Assembly: GCA_001644975.1 (NCBI GenBank)
Contig: LVCQ01000011.1
Span: forward strand, 1-41,191
From: Piscirickettsiaceae bacterium NZ-RLO1
Lineage (GTDB): Bacteria; Pseudomonadota; Gammaproteobacteria; Piscirickettsiales; Piscirickettsiaceae
Direction of reading: 5' to 3'
Length of the DNA stretch: 41,191 nt
Shown: positions 1 to 6,953 of the stretch, piece after piece
How positions within the stretch are numbered: position 1 is the stretch's first letter
How the letters are laid out: each line of letters begins with the position of its first letter
Notes under the pieces: generated by a model
Told to the model about the DNA's origin: nothing
What the model saw: only the letters and a program-made list of their open reading frames with translations
Database searches by the model: none
Position numbers and translations under genes: made by a program

Positions 1-147
1 CGTCCGCCCCTCACTCTCATAGAGCTCTACCACTATTGTTTGGATTATTTTGACACACAATCTACGCCTATATTAGTGTGTGAGCTCGGTAAAACTCTGC
101 AAGAACAAAGCCGTGGCTTTATTACACCCACACACTGGCCTTTTTGA
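1..147 (+). CDS. 3' end of an unidentified protein (partial)
   Basis: The first reading frame is open from the window edge to a TGA at 145-147, giving the last 48 residues of a protein that starts outside the window. The composition looks coding: a mixed hydrophobic and charged stretch that ends in THWPF. I do not recognise the family. In many gammaproteobacteria a pilZ gene follows holB (DNA polymerase III delta'), but these residues do not clearly look like the HolB C-terminus, so I give no name. The next gene starts about 90 bases downstream on the same strand, so the two could be co-transcribed. Confidence 0.45.
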   Translation, partial: RPPLTLIELYHYCLDYFDTQSTPILVCELGKTLQEQSRGFITPTHWPF

Positions 148-238
148 TTGGCGTAAAAATTGACAGCACGATAAAGATCAACAAAACTTAGGGTAAGGAA
201 GGATGGATACAACCGATAAAATAGGGAAGGCAACACAC

Positions 239-532
239 ATGGTTGAGTATGAAGAGAAGCGCGAGTACATTCGCCTTGATGCTCAAGCAAAGCTCCGCTT
301 TACGCTTCCAAACCGTGAAGAGCTTTATCAAGGCATCTGCCAAAATTTAAGTGGTGGTGGCATCTTATTTGAAACAAACATTGATATTCCTGTTGGCAGC
401 CTAATTGACGTTGCCTTAGAACCCAATGGTAACTATATTCCCCCATTAGAGGCACAAGTCAAAGTCAACCGTAGCTTCCAAGAAAGCGACACTCTTTTTA
501 TCATTGCCGGAGGGATTCAAGCGATTGCTTAA
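239..532 (+). CDS. PilZ-domain protein (predicted c-di-GMP-binding or type IV pilus PilZ)
   Basis: This is a 97-residue, single-domain PilZ protein. The two PilZ signatures are present: RxxxR (R8-R12, in KREYIRLD) and the N-x-S-x-x-G motif (N36-L-S-G-G-G41). Many PilZ domains bind cyclic di-GMP through these residues. The stand-alone pilus-assembly PilZ is usually small like this one, but it often lacks the binding motifs, and both are present here. I chose the ATG at 239 because GGGAAGG lies about 8 bases upstream and family members typically begin just before the RxxxR motif. An in-frame ATG at 203 is possible, but its purine-rich sequence abuts the codon with no spacer. The gene faces a minus-strand minor-pilin cluster, which fits a pilus-related role. 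Confidence 0.85.
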   Translation: MVEYEEKREYIRLDAQAKLRFTLPNREELYQGICQNLSGGGILFETNIDIPVGSLIDVALEPNGNYIPPLEAQVKVNRSFQESDTLFIIAGGIQAIA

Positions 533-604
533 GCAGTCGCTAGCTACCCCCACCCTAACTATAAATGTTTACTCTTCACCAGCCGTTAAGGTACAAGAAA
601 TACT

Positions 605-1444
605 TTACTCACTCGGCTCATCAGATAATTCATACTGATAGCTCCAGATGGTATAAGGCATAAACGGACTTTTACCACTGTTTTGCAACTGTTGCTCACG
701 CAATTGCAAATAGGCATTGCGCTGTGCAAGGTAAGGATCTAACGTGAGCGCATTGAGCACTTTTTCATTCCCTAAAAACCCTGCGCGCTTATTAATAGCC
801 CATAAGCCAGTCAAACCATAAGAAAGTCCCGCAGGCTCAACATAGGAGATAGGGTTAGAAACAAAATCTACCGGTGTACCAAGCGCCCCTCTCACCGTTG
901 ATGGCCCTAATAAAGGCAAAATAAAATAAGGAGAATCAGATTTATTACCCGTCCACTTTGCCAAAGTTAAACCAAAGTTCTGATCATGATGGTGAATCCC
1001 TGTCGCTCCGGCCACATCAATTAAACCAAACAACCCTAAAGTAGAGTTCATAACCAGGCGCAAAGTATCCCAACCTGCAATCTTAAATTCACCCTGTAGC
1101 AGGTCATTCATAATCGTTGGTACTTGATGGACATTCTCAAAAAAATTAGTCACTCCAGTGCGAACAACCTGAGGTGTCACCGCTGTATACCCCTTCGCAA
1201 CAGGCTTTAAAACTGCATGGTCCATTTTTGCATTAAAGCGATACATCGATCGGTTGTATTTTTCATATGGGTCTGGGTTTTGTGGTGTTGCAGTCGCACA
1301 TGCTGCCAATATACCAGCAAGTACGACAACACCAAGACTTTTTCCAACACCTGAAATAGCTTGGAAATTGCAAGTAAATAACTGTTTTTTCATCATTCTC
1401 ATAGCCACTGTCTTTATTTCATCATCTGCATTTATCATGATCAT
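605..1444 (-). CDS. mlaA: MlaA (VacJ) outer-membrane lipoprotein, phospholipid retrograde transport
   Basis: MlaA sits in the outer membrane with porins, removes mislocalised phospholipid from the outer leaflet and passes it to MlaC. The protein has a hydrophobic signal segment ending in the lipobox L-A-A-C (Cys49 of the long form). The MlaA fold follows: DPYEKYNRSMYRFN, then NDLLQG, then the family signature around LGLFGLIDVA, and GPSTVRG. Its 279 residues match the family. The start is uncertain: internal ATGs at 1402, 1396 and 1393 would give a more usual short signal peptide (MKKQ...), and none has a strong ribosome binding site. The gene lies 17 bases after the pilX-like gene on the same strand, so it may be the last gene of the HAD-minor pilin unit. 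No mlaBCDEF genes are in the window. Confidence 0.92.
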   Translation of the reverse strand: MIMINADDEIKTVAMRMMKKQLFTCNFQAISGVGKSLGVVVLAGILAACATATPQNPDPYEKYNRSMYRFNAKMDHAVLKPVAKGYTAVTPQVVRTGVTNFFENVHQVPTIMNDLLQGEFKIAGWDTLRLVMNSTLGLFGLIDVAGATGIHHHDQNFGLTLAKWTGNKSDSPYFILPLLGPSTVRGALGTPVDFVSNPISYVEPAGLSYGLTGLWAINKRAGFLGNEKVLNALTLDPYLAQRNAYLQLREQQLQNSGKSPFMPYTIWSYQYELSDEPSE

Positions 1445-1461
1445 TTAATCTAAAAATCTTT

Positions 1462-1806
1462 CTACTCTTTATTTAATGCGTTCTGCTCTGTCAAAGCAAC
1501 TGCAAAAATCGCATCGATATTCTCTGTCTGAGACTCTAATCGATAATATGCAAAACGCGAATCTTCAGCAATAAAGTGAATCATAACACCCTCACAAGAT
1601 ATTTGCTTTAAATCAATACACGCCTGCACCTTAGAAATATTCACTGGTTGCACGAACTGTTTTTGCAAGCCAAATACGCCTGCCTGATTCGCTTTAACCG
1701 TAAGCTCAATATGTTTTGCAAACTGTAAAATTAATAAGCTCAAAAGGGCACTCATAGCAATTATTACCAAAAGCACAGAACCTTTTTGGTCAAATACATC
1801 GGACAT
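1462..1806 (-). CDS. PilX-like minor pilin / pseudopilin
   Basis: This is a 114-residue protein with a type IV prepilin-like N-terminus: a short leader MSDVFDQKG, a Gly at the cleavage point, then a hydrophobic helix starting SVLLVIIAM. It lacks Glu at mature position 5. That is common in PilX- and GspK-type tip pseudopilins, which is the main reason for preferring PilX. The rest is short, with two cysteines. The ATG at 1806 overlaps the upstream stop codon by one base (TGATG), which suggests translational coupling. A TTG one codon earlier is a weaker alternative. The position after the pilV- and pilW-like genes supports the call, but sequence identity to named PilX proteins cannot be judged here. 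Confidence 0.65.
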   Translation of the reverse strand: MSDVFDQKGSVLLVIIAMSALLSLLILQFAKHIELTVKANQAGVFGLQKQFVQPVNISKVQACIDLKQISCEGVMIHFIAEDSRFAYYRLESQTENIDAIFAVALTEQNALNKE

Positions 1807-2654
1807 CAAATCGCAACCTCACCTTCCTCAATGACACTATCCGCTGCCAGTTTAATCTTGACCAAAGCCAGTTGCCCTGTGCCTATTACCATATCAGTCC
1901 ACAGCAATGCTCCCGAGTCTGCCCAACCATATTCAAACTGCAACTGATCAATCCCAACAACAAGCTCATGTCGGCCGCTATCATCACGCATAAACAGCAC
2001 AGATTGACCGGTTGCTATCTTAGCAATATAAAATACGTGCAACTCTAACGGCCATACCATGGCTCCTGCCACCACATCATGATCTAAAGTGTGGTCCAAA
2101 ATGAGATTACTACGATAGCTATATCCTGCAAGCAGCAAATTAACTTGGCAATTTGCCAGCAACCACAAAGCCCCTTGAACACTCGGATTTTCAGCATGAT
2201 GCAAGCGCAAGCGAGTCTCACCAGCTTTCGCAGAAAATTCTAGATAATTCAGACTAGCAATAGGGATATAAGCAGCCAAAACCTCCGTGCCAGCCAGAGC
2301 ATTAATCCCCAGTTCTACTAACTTTTGATCCTCTGCATGATAAATTTTAACTAATTGCACCTGCGAATCAGCTAAACCAAACCATGAAGAGGCCATTACA
2401 TGAGAAAAATGAAATTGCAGTTCAGGTCTTGGGCAATTTAAAGGAGAAAGACCCTCTAACTTGTGTAGTTCATTAATAAATAACTGTACCCCTACGGCGA
2501 CCTTACGTGCTGCATTAAGTTGCTGATATGCTGACTTTGCAGCATGACTTGCACGTGTATAAAGCATCCCTGTAATCCCAATGATAAGACTACCAAGTAA
2601 CAGCACAATCATCATTTCAATAAGACTTAAGCCACGCTGCTTATGTATATTCAA
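1806..2654 (-). CDS. PilW-like minor pilin
   Basis: This protein of about 282 residues has a classic class III prepilin signal: the leader MNIHKQRG, cleavage after Gly, then LSLIEMMIVLLLG with Glu at mature position 5. A long soluble domain follows, as in PilW, the largest of the minor pilins that prime type IV pilus assembly. I place the start at the TTG at 2654, which overlaps the upstream stop as TTGA and gives a normal 8-residue leader. An in-frame TTG at 2681 would lengthen the leader by nine residues. The gene lies between the pilV-like and pilX-like genes, all tightly overlapped. No pilE, fimU or pilY1 is visible nearby. Confidence 0.75.
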   Translation of the reverse strand: MNIHKQRGLSLIEMMIVLLLGSLIIGITGMLYTRASHAAKSAYQQLNAARKVAVGVQLFINELHKLEGLSPLNCPRPELQFHFSHVMASSWFGLADSQVQLVKIYHAEDQKLVELGINALAGTEVLAAYIPIASLNYLEFSAKAGETRLRLHHAENPSVQGALWLLANCQVNLLLAGYSYRSNLILDHTLDHDVVAGAMVWPLELHVFYIAKIATGQSVLFMRDDSGRHELVVGIDQLQFEYGWADSGALLWTDMVIGTGQLALVKIKLAADSVIEEGEVAI

Positions 2655-3004
2655 GTATTTGCTATCACCACATCCAAACAAGGACTAAAAGCTTGCTGAC
2701 AACTTGTGCGCTCTCCAATAATTCGCTGCCCCCAGGTGAGCATCAAATGACCTTGGCTCTGATGCAATTGTCCCAAAGGCAACCGCGCACTAATCCGCTG
2801 TTGCCACAATCCCTGTAAAGTCGTTTGATTTAATGCATAACGCCTGGCAGCCTGTTGCTCAGCAATAACCTCTGACAACAAGAAACGTGCGTGTTGACGC
2901 ACAAGGGCCTGCCCAGTTTGTAAGCTCAGCTGACTGATGACCTGCACGCTCATGAGCATCACACTAACAATAGTTAATGCAATTAAAATTTCAACTAAAT
3001 TCAC
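2651..3004 (-). CDS. PilV-like minor pilin, leader peptide missing or frameshifted
   Basis: This is a 117-residue open frame whose first residues, MNLVEILIALTIV, are the conserved start of a mature type IV pilin: Leu3, Val4 and Glu5, followed by a hydrophobic helix. The leader ending in Gly that PilD prepilin peptidase needs is absent. The frame opens with GTG directly after an in-frame TAA, so the initiator would be mature residue 1. Just upstream, an ATG in another frame reads MMKIS before running into a stop. A one-base indel in the leader could restore a normal prepilin. The order before pilW- and pilX-like genes suggests PilV. It is either a damaged gene, a sequencing error, or an unusual leaderless pseudopilin. 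Confidence 0.6.
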   Translation of the reverse strand: MNLVEILIALTIVSVMLMSVQVISQLSLQTGQALVRQHARFLLSEVIAEQQAARRYALNQTTLQGLWQQRISARLPLGQLHQSQGHLMLTWGQRIIGERTSCQQAFSPCLDVVIANT

Positions 3005-3033
3005 TTATTTTCATCATCCATGACCACTCAAAA

Positions 3034-3612
3034 CTACGACCCATAAAATAAAGTCAGTAATCTAACACTCCAACGCTCCCACACTCTTAATGAGGCAAAA
3101 AAACTTTCACATAAAAATGCACTAGAGAATTCAGTCAGCGGCTTGTCAATATACACACCCTGTGCTTTAGCCCGTGCCACAGCCAGCATACCACAGAGTA
3201 GCCGGTCATCCACCAACAAAATCTCTTCTGGTTGAACGCCATAATGTGCCGCAATATGCAATAATCCTTGTGGTGATGGCTTTTTCTCTACATCCACAAT
3301 AAAGCCAACGCTTGGGAATTTTTTTTGTAAATACAGCTCGCGAACCATTTCTGGCTTATTCGATAAAATACAAACTTCACCTTTAAACTCATCGATTAAA
3401 CTTGCCAACCAGTTTTGATACTCTGCTGTTAACTCAGTACGCCCATGCGAGACCAAAACACCATCATAATCTAAGGCTAATACTTTGACATTCTTTGCAT
3501 GTAGCTGACCTGCACTTAATTGAGTCACACATGATACATGGTGCTGGACTAAGCACTTCTTCAACCAGCGCCGATGTACCCACATTCCAACCACAGCACC
3601 GAAATACCTCAT
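3034..3612 (-). CDS. HAD-superfamily hydrolase, YqeG-like (subfamily IIIA)
   Basis: This is a 192-residue predicted phosphatase. All four HAD motifs are visible: the nucleophile motif LALDYDGVLV (D-x-D-G), LSNKP, the lysine in KKPSP, and the acidic pair in LLVDDRL. The compact length and motif spacing match the YqeG/HAD-IIIA group of small phosphatases, whose substrates are mostly unknown. The gene is first in a minus-strand series, with 29 bases to the pilV-like gene, so it may share a promoter with the minor pilins. Whether that is functional or coincidental is unknown. The C-terminus (W-E-R-W-S-V-R-L-L) is hydrophobic or amphipathic and may associate with the membrane. Confidence 0.75.
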   Translation of the reverse strand: MRYFGAVVGMWVHRRWLKKCLVQHHVSCVTQLSAGQLHAKNVKVLALDYDGVLVSHGRTELTAEYQNWLASLIDEFKGEVCILSNKPEMVRELYLQKKFPSVGFIVDVEKKPSPQGLLHIAAHYGVQPEEILLVDDRLLCGMLAVARAKAQGVYIDKPLTEFSSAFLCESFFASLRVWERWSVRLLTLFYGS

Positions 3613-3729
3613 AACTTACTCACTTTACTTATAAAAATATCTAAATCTAAAAACAATGACTATACTTCAATTGTGCAACATGTCATTTTATACAGCTTAA
3701 ACCTCATACCCACAAGGGGAGTATAACGT

Positions 3730-4491
3730 ATGAACATCCTGGGCAAGACTATCGTAATCACAGGAGCAGCTCAAGGCCTGGGTCAGGCAATGGCTATTCA
3801 GCTTGCAAAATCAGGTGCCACCCTCGTACTTGTTGACCTAAATAAAAGTAAACTCGATAAAACAGCCGCGCTTTGTGAGCAAGCCGGCGGGCAGGCGATT
3901 TGCCTAGCCGCAGATGTTTCCTCAGAAAACGACGTTATCACTCTTTTCAAAGAGGCTCAATCCCAATGCGGCCCTTTACATGGTTTGATCAATAATGCAG
4001 GTATTACCCGTGATGCATTATTAGTTAAAGCAAAAGGTAATAACATTATCAGCACCATGTCACTTGAAGCTTGGCAAGCTGTGATTGATGTTAATTTAAC
4101 CGCCGTATTTTTATGCACGCGCGAAGCTGCACGTCAGATGATTGAAAACAGCAGCCCCGGTGTGATTATTAACATCAGTAGCATCTCCAAAGAAGGCAAT
4201 ATTGGTCAGACCAATTATACAGCAGCCAAAGCGGGTGTTGCAGCAATGACGGTCACCTGGGCCAAAGAGCTCGCTCGCTATAATATTCGTGTTGGCGGCA
4301 TTGCCCCTGGTTTTATCGCGACCGAAATGACCCAAACCATAAAACCAGAAGTGCTCGAACGTATTGAAAAAAGCATTCCATTACAAAAAATGGGGCAGCC
4401 TGAAGATATTGCCAAAGCTGCTCAATTTATTTTAGAAAACGACTACTTTACCGGCCGTATTATCGACTGTGATGGTGGCTTGCGTCTATAA
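3730..4491 (+). CDS. SDR-family NAD(P)-dependent reductase, FabG-like
   Basis: This is a 253-residue classical short-chain dehydrogenase/reductase. The visible motifs are the cofactor loop TGAAQGLG (residues 11-18), NNAG, the catalytic Ser in NISSIS, and Y-T-A-A-K, with the usual C-terminal DGG. NNAGITRDALL and GFIATEMT are typical of 3-oxoacyl-ACP reductases (FabG) and acetoacetyl-CoA reductases (PhaB), so the substrate is likely a 3-oxoacyl thioester. An insertion after ALLVKAKG (GNNIISTM) is longer than in standard FabG. The start at 3730 is supported by AAGGGGAG about 7 bases upstream. The gene stands alone, followed by a hairpin terminator. It is not the main fabG, since no other fab genes are adjacent. 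Confidence 0.82.
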   Translation: MNILGKTIVITGAAQGLGQAMAIQLAKSGATLVLVDLNKSKLDKTAALCEQAGGQAICLAADVSSENDVITLFKEAQSQCGPLHGLINNAGITRDALLVKAKGNNIISTMSLEAWQAVIDVNLTAVFLCTREAARQMIENSSPGVIINISSISKEGNIGQTNYTAAKAGVAAMTVTWAKELARYNIRVGGIAPGFIATEMTQTIKPEVLERIEKSIPLQKMGQPEDIAKAAQFILENDYFTGRIIDCDGGLRL

Positions 4492-4515
4492 AAAGCCAAA
4501 TAAGCAAACAACAAA

Positions 4516-4558
4516 CAGCTGAAAGCACTAAACTTTCAGCTGACTCTCAATTATTTTA
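4516..4558 (+). terminator. Hairpin terminator after the FabG-like gene
   Basis: A perfect 10-bp stem (CAGCTGAAAG at 4516-4525 with CTTTCAGCTG at 4533-4542) encloses a 7-base loop. It is followed by a loosely T-rich stretch (ATTATTTT). The hairpin is strong but the T-tract is imperfect, so termination may be partial. Confidence 0.6.
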
Positions 4559-4706
4559 CCTTTGACCTTAAACCTAACCTAATATATTTAAAGTTTTAAG
4601 ATTAAACTTTTAAAGATTACCCCACCCCAGTGCACATCTATCTTCAAGCGGTTCCTTTTTCAATCAAACTTAGGTAGCATGGATATCTTCAAATGAGGAT
4701 TAAAAC

Positions 4707-5063
4707 ATGCTCGGACAAATATTCATCAAAAATCTAGTACAGCAGGCCAGTATCGGTGTTCATGACTGGGAAAAACAGATTAAGCAACGTTTAGAGTTCG
4801 ATATTACAATTGACTTTAATATCGCGCGTGCTATTGAAACAGATGATTGCAAAGACACTGTTGACTACACTGTGATTACCCAGCTCGTCAATAACTTAAT
4901 TAATCAGCAACACTTTAACCTAATAGAGACCCTCGCATACCAGATTTCCTCTGCAATCTATAAAAAATACCCAGAGATTAAAGCAAGCGAAATCACCGTG
5001 CGCAAACCTAGCGCTGTTGCAATGACAGATACTGTTGGAATCACATTCAAACATGAGTACTAA
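4707..5063 (+). CDS. folB: Dihydroneopterin aldolase (FolB)
   Basis: FolB converts 7,8-dihydroneopterin to 6-hydroxymethyl-7,8-dihydropterin plus glycolaldehyde in folate synthesis. The 118-residue length matches the family. The N-terminal signature IGVHDWE has the conserved Glu22. DTVDYTVI and FNLIETLA, which line the pterin pocket, are present, and the catalytic lysine lies in TVRKPSA (K100). The start is preceded by TGAGGAT at good spacing. The last codons overlap the ATG of the following SDR gene by 11 bases, so the two are probably co-translated. folK, the next pathway step, is about 6.3 kb away after pcnB. Confidence 0.93.
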   Translation: MLGQIFIKNLVQQASIGVHDWEKQIKQRLEFDITIDFNIARAIETDDCKDTVDYTVITQLVNNLINQQHFNLIETLAYQISSAIYKKYPEIKASEITVRKPSAVAMTDTVGITFKHEY

Positions 5064-5769
5064 AAGCCCAGCTATCCTAGTCACCGGGGCCAGTTCTGGC
5101 ATTGGCTATCATACAGCAAAAAGCCTTGCTGGCTTAACAAGCTGCCATATCATCGCCATCGCGCGATCTGCTGCAGCTCTGGAAGCTCTCAAAGCCGACT
5201 GCCAAAATACCCCCGGCACGATCTACCCACTCACTATCGATCTACTCATAGAAAACGATTTAAACAAACTACAAAACTTTATTACTGAAGCTTTTGGTAG
5301 ACTCGACGCAATCATTAATAATGCCGGCTTATTAATCAATAAACCCTTTACTGAGCTAACAGATAACGATTGGCACACGACCCTCGAGACGAACTTACTC
5401 GCCCCAGTGAAACTAATCCGTATGTTTTATCAACAACTCTGCCGCTCTCAGCTCGCTCATGTCGTTAATATCAGCAGCATGGGAGGCTTTCAAGGTAGCG
5501 TAAAGTTCCCAGGTCTATCTGCCTATAGCACCGCCAAAGGCGGCTTAAGCATACTCACAGAGTCTTTGCAAGCTGAGTTCGGTGAAAAAATTACCGTCAA
5601 CTGTATCAATTTAGGTGCTGTCGATACCCCGATGTTACAACAGGCTTTTCCCAACCTAAAGACAACGGTTAACCCCGACCAAATCAGTGAATTTATTAGC
5701 AATTTTACATTACATCACCATCATGTTTGCAAAGGGAAAACCATCCCGCTCGCAGCAACCACACCTTAA
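5053..5769 (+). CDS. SDR-family reductase of the pterin cluster (possible pteridine/sepiapterin-type reductase)
   Basis: This is a 238-residue classical SDR. The cofactor loop TGASSGIG lies at residues 11-18, NNAG at 89-92, the catalytic Ser in NISSMG (around 141) and YSTAK at 158-162. Its ATG lies inside the 3' end of folB (11-base overlap), and a PTPS-like gene starts 7 bases after its stop. That context suggests a pterin substrate, as in FolM dihydromonapterin reductase or sepiapterin reductase. LGAVDTPM resembles the substrate-loop region of the latter. The substrate assignment is inference from neighbours; the fold is certain. An upstream in-frame ATG at 5035 is less likely. The C-terminal stretch contains HHHH, which could bind metal or simply be chance. 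Confidence 0.8.
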   Translation: MSTKSPAILVTGASSGIGYHTAKSLAGLTSCHIIAIARSAAALEALKADCQNTPGTIYPLTIDLLIENDLNKLQNFITEAFGRLDAIINNAGLLINKPFTELTDNDWHTTLETNLLAPVKLIRMFYQQLCRSQLAHVVNISSMGGFQGSVKFPGLSAYSTAKGGLSILTESLQAEFGEKITVNCINLGAVDTPMLQQAFPNLKTTVNPDQISEFISNFTLHHHHVCKGKTIPLAATTP

Positions 5770-5776
5770 AATAATT

Positions 5777-6262
5777 ATGTATACACTGAAAATATTTAAA
5801 GAACGCTTTCACTTCTGCTCAGCACATTTTTGCATCCTCAGCAATCGTGATAAAGAAAACTTACATGGTCATAATTATTATATTGACGTTGAGTTTTCAG
5901 GTGAAAAAATTGAAAATGGCTTTTTGTATCCAGTTGCAGACTTAAAAGAAATTATCCAATCCACCTGTGATAACCTCGATGAAAAGATTCTTATCCAAGG
6001 AAATAGTCCTTATCTCATCAACGAGAAAAGTAACGAATATATTACCATTTATTTCAATAATAAGATGCTTTACAAACTTCCACAGGATGAAGTAACCATT
6101 TTACCAATTAAAAATACAACAATGGAATGCCTAGCAGAATATTTATTAACAAATATAAAAAATAATATATCACGCACAATAAGTACTAACTTTTCTAAAA
6201 TATCGCTAGGGATTGCAGAAACTCAAGGACAAAAATTAATAATTGAACAGCAGTTCAACTAA
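5777..6262 (+). CDS. 6-pyruvoyl-tetrahydropterin synthase / QueD-family protein with atypical active site
   Basis: This 161-residue T-fold protein belongs to the PTPS/QueD family, which acts on dihydroneopterin triphosphate. Three zinc-ligand histidines are visible: H17 in FHFCSAH, and H30 and H32 in LHGHNY. FLYPVADLKEII and a late AETQ glutamate also fit. Two usual catalytic residues are missing. The position four before HGH, Cys in QueD, is Lys26; the Cys six before HGH in animal PTPS is Arg24; and the position of the PTPS-III Glu is Asp25. The Asp-His pair is Asp68-Glu69. The ATG at 5777 gives a normal start. Base composition becomes noticeably AT-rich compared with folB. Co-transcription with folB and the SDR suggests a pterin role; the reaction is not determined. 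Confidence 0.78.
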   Translation: MYTLKIFKERFHFCSAHFCILSNRDKENLHGHNYYIDVEFSGEKIENGFLYPVADLKEIIQSTCDNLDEKILIQGNSPYLINEKSNEYITIYFNNKMLYKLPQDEVTILPIKNTTMECLAEYLLTNIKNNISRTISTNFSKISLGIAETQGQKLIIEQQFN

Positions 6263-6364
6263 ATTAAAAAATAACTAACAACCAAATCATCACAAACACA
6301 AAATATAAACTCAAAATTCATATTTTTAAATTTTATCTATGTTTTTTTATGATTCCTCTATCAA

Positions 6365-6370
6365 TATAAT
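6365..6370 (+). promoter_or_regulatory. Possible -10 element for the secreted-protein gene
   Basis: A perfect TATAAT lies 45 bases before the ATG in an AT-rich 150-base gap. No good TTGACA-like -35 is found at normal spacing, so this is only a candidate. Confidence 0.3.
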
Positions 6371-6414
6371 CCTCCACAATCATTTAATTTAAATAATTCA
6401 CGAGGATTTTTACA

Positions 6415-6873
6415 ATGAAAAAAGTATTTATTCTAGGTTCAGCACTGCTTCTTTCTAGCTCTCTTAGTTTTGCTAACGATATCTACTGCCCCGAACAAAT
6501 TTCTTGTCAATTTAAACAAGGACAATACCAATGTGAACAACAACCAGGGTTTCAAATGAACGGTGGATTAGTAACTAATAGAACATATAGTAAACCATTT
6601 ACAATAACCTTTGAAAATGCAAATGCAGGCTATTCAGAACTCGGCGAACGCCCCTTTTGTGAGTATGAGATTAAAGGTTCAGACACTCATGTACTCGCGC
6701 TATACCCAAAAGACCAGATCGCTGTCATTGATAACAGTACCAGCGATAACGCCTGGCAAGTAACTGCAGTAGTGGGTAACGTCACCCGATATATGTGTAA
6801 TACCACTAATCCAGCACTTTGCCCTATAAAAACAACAGAGTCTCCTGAATTTAATCCATCTTTATCTTTTTAA
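6415..6873 (+). CDS. Secreted hypothetical protein with six cysteines
   Basis: This is a 152-residue protein of unknown family. It starts with a clear Sec signal peptide: MKK, a hydrophobic core, and likely cleavage in SFA|ND after residue 20. The predicted mature part of about 132 residues has six cysteines (YCPEQISC, QYQC, PFCEY, YMC, ALC). An even number suggests disulfide bonds after export. It has an NNxT/NxT-rich polar character and no membrane helix. The ribosome binding site ACGAGGA precedes the ATG. It follows the PTPS-like gene after a 150-base AT-rich gap, so it probably has its own promoter. I recognise no catalytic motif. A periplasmic or secreted role is likely, possibly host- or envelope-related, but that is speculation. 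Confidence 0.75.
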   Translation: MKKVFILGSALLLSSSLSFANDIYCPEQISCQFKQGQYQCEQQPGFQMNGGLVTNRTYSKPFTITFENANAGYSELGERPFCEYEIKGSDTHVLALYPKDQIAVIDNSTSDNAWQVTAVVGNVTRYMCNTTNPALCPIKTTESPEFNPSLSF

Positions 6874-6937
6874 ATTTTAAGTGTACCAGTCAAAAACATA
6901 GGTCAAACCAGCTCTTTATGCTGCTCTATTAATGTAC

Positions 6938-6953
6938 TAACGATCGATCGTTA
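6938..6953. repeat. 16-bp perfect palindrome between convergent genes
   Basis: TAACGATCGATCGTTA is its own reverse complement. It lies between the convergent secreted-protein and TPR-lipoprotein genes and includes the lipoprotein stop codon. No T-tract follows it on either strand, so it is not a standard terminator. It could be a protein-binding site or chance. Confidence 0.5.

Noticed and set aside
45-290. Minus-strand open frame at the left edge
   Set aside because: It runs antisense to a coding-looking plus-strand frame and to the pilZ start, and has no family features.
4588-4615. AT-rich near-inverted repeat before folB
   Set aside because: The arms do not match exactly and are only A/T tracts (TTTAAAGTTT against AAACTTTTAAA), so chance is likely.
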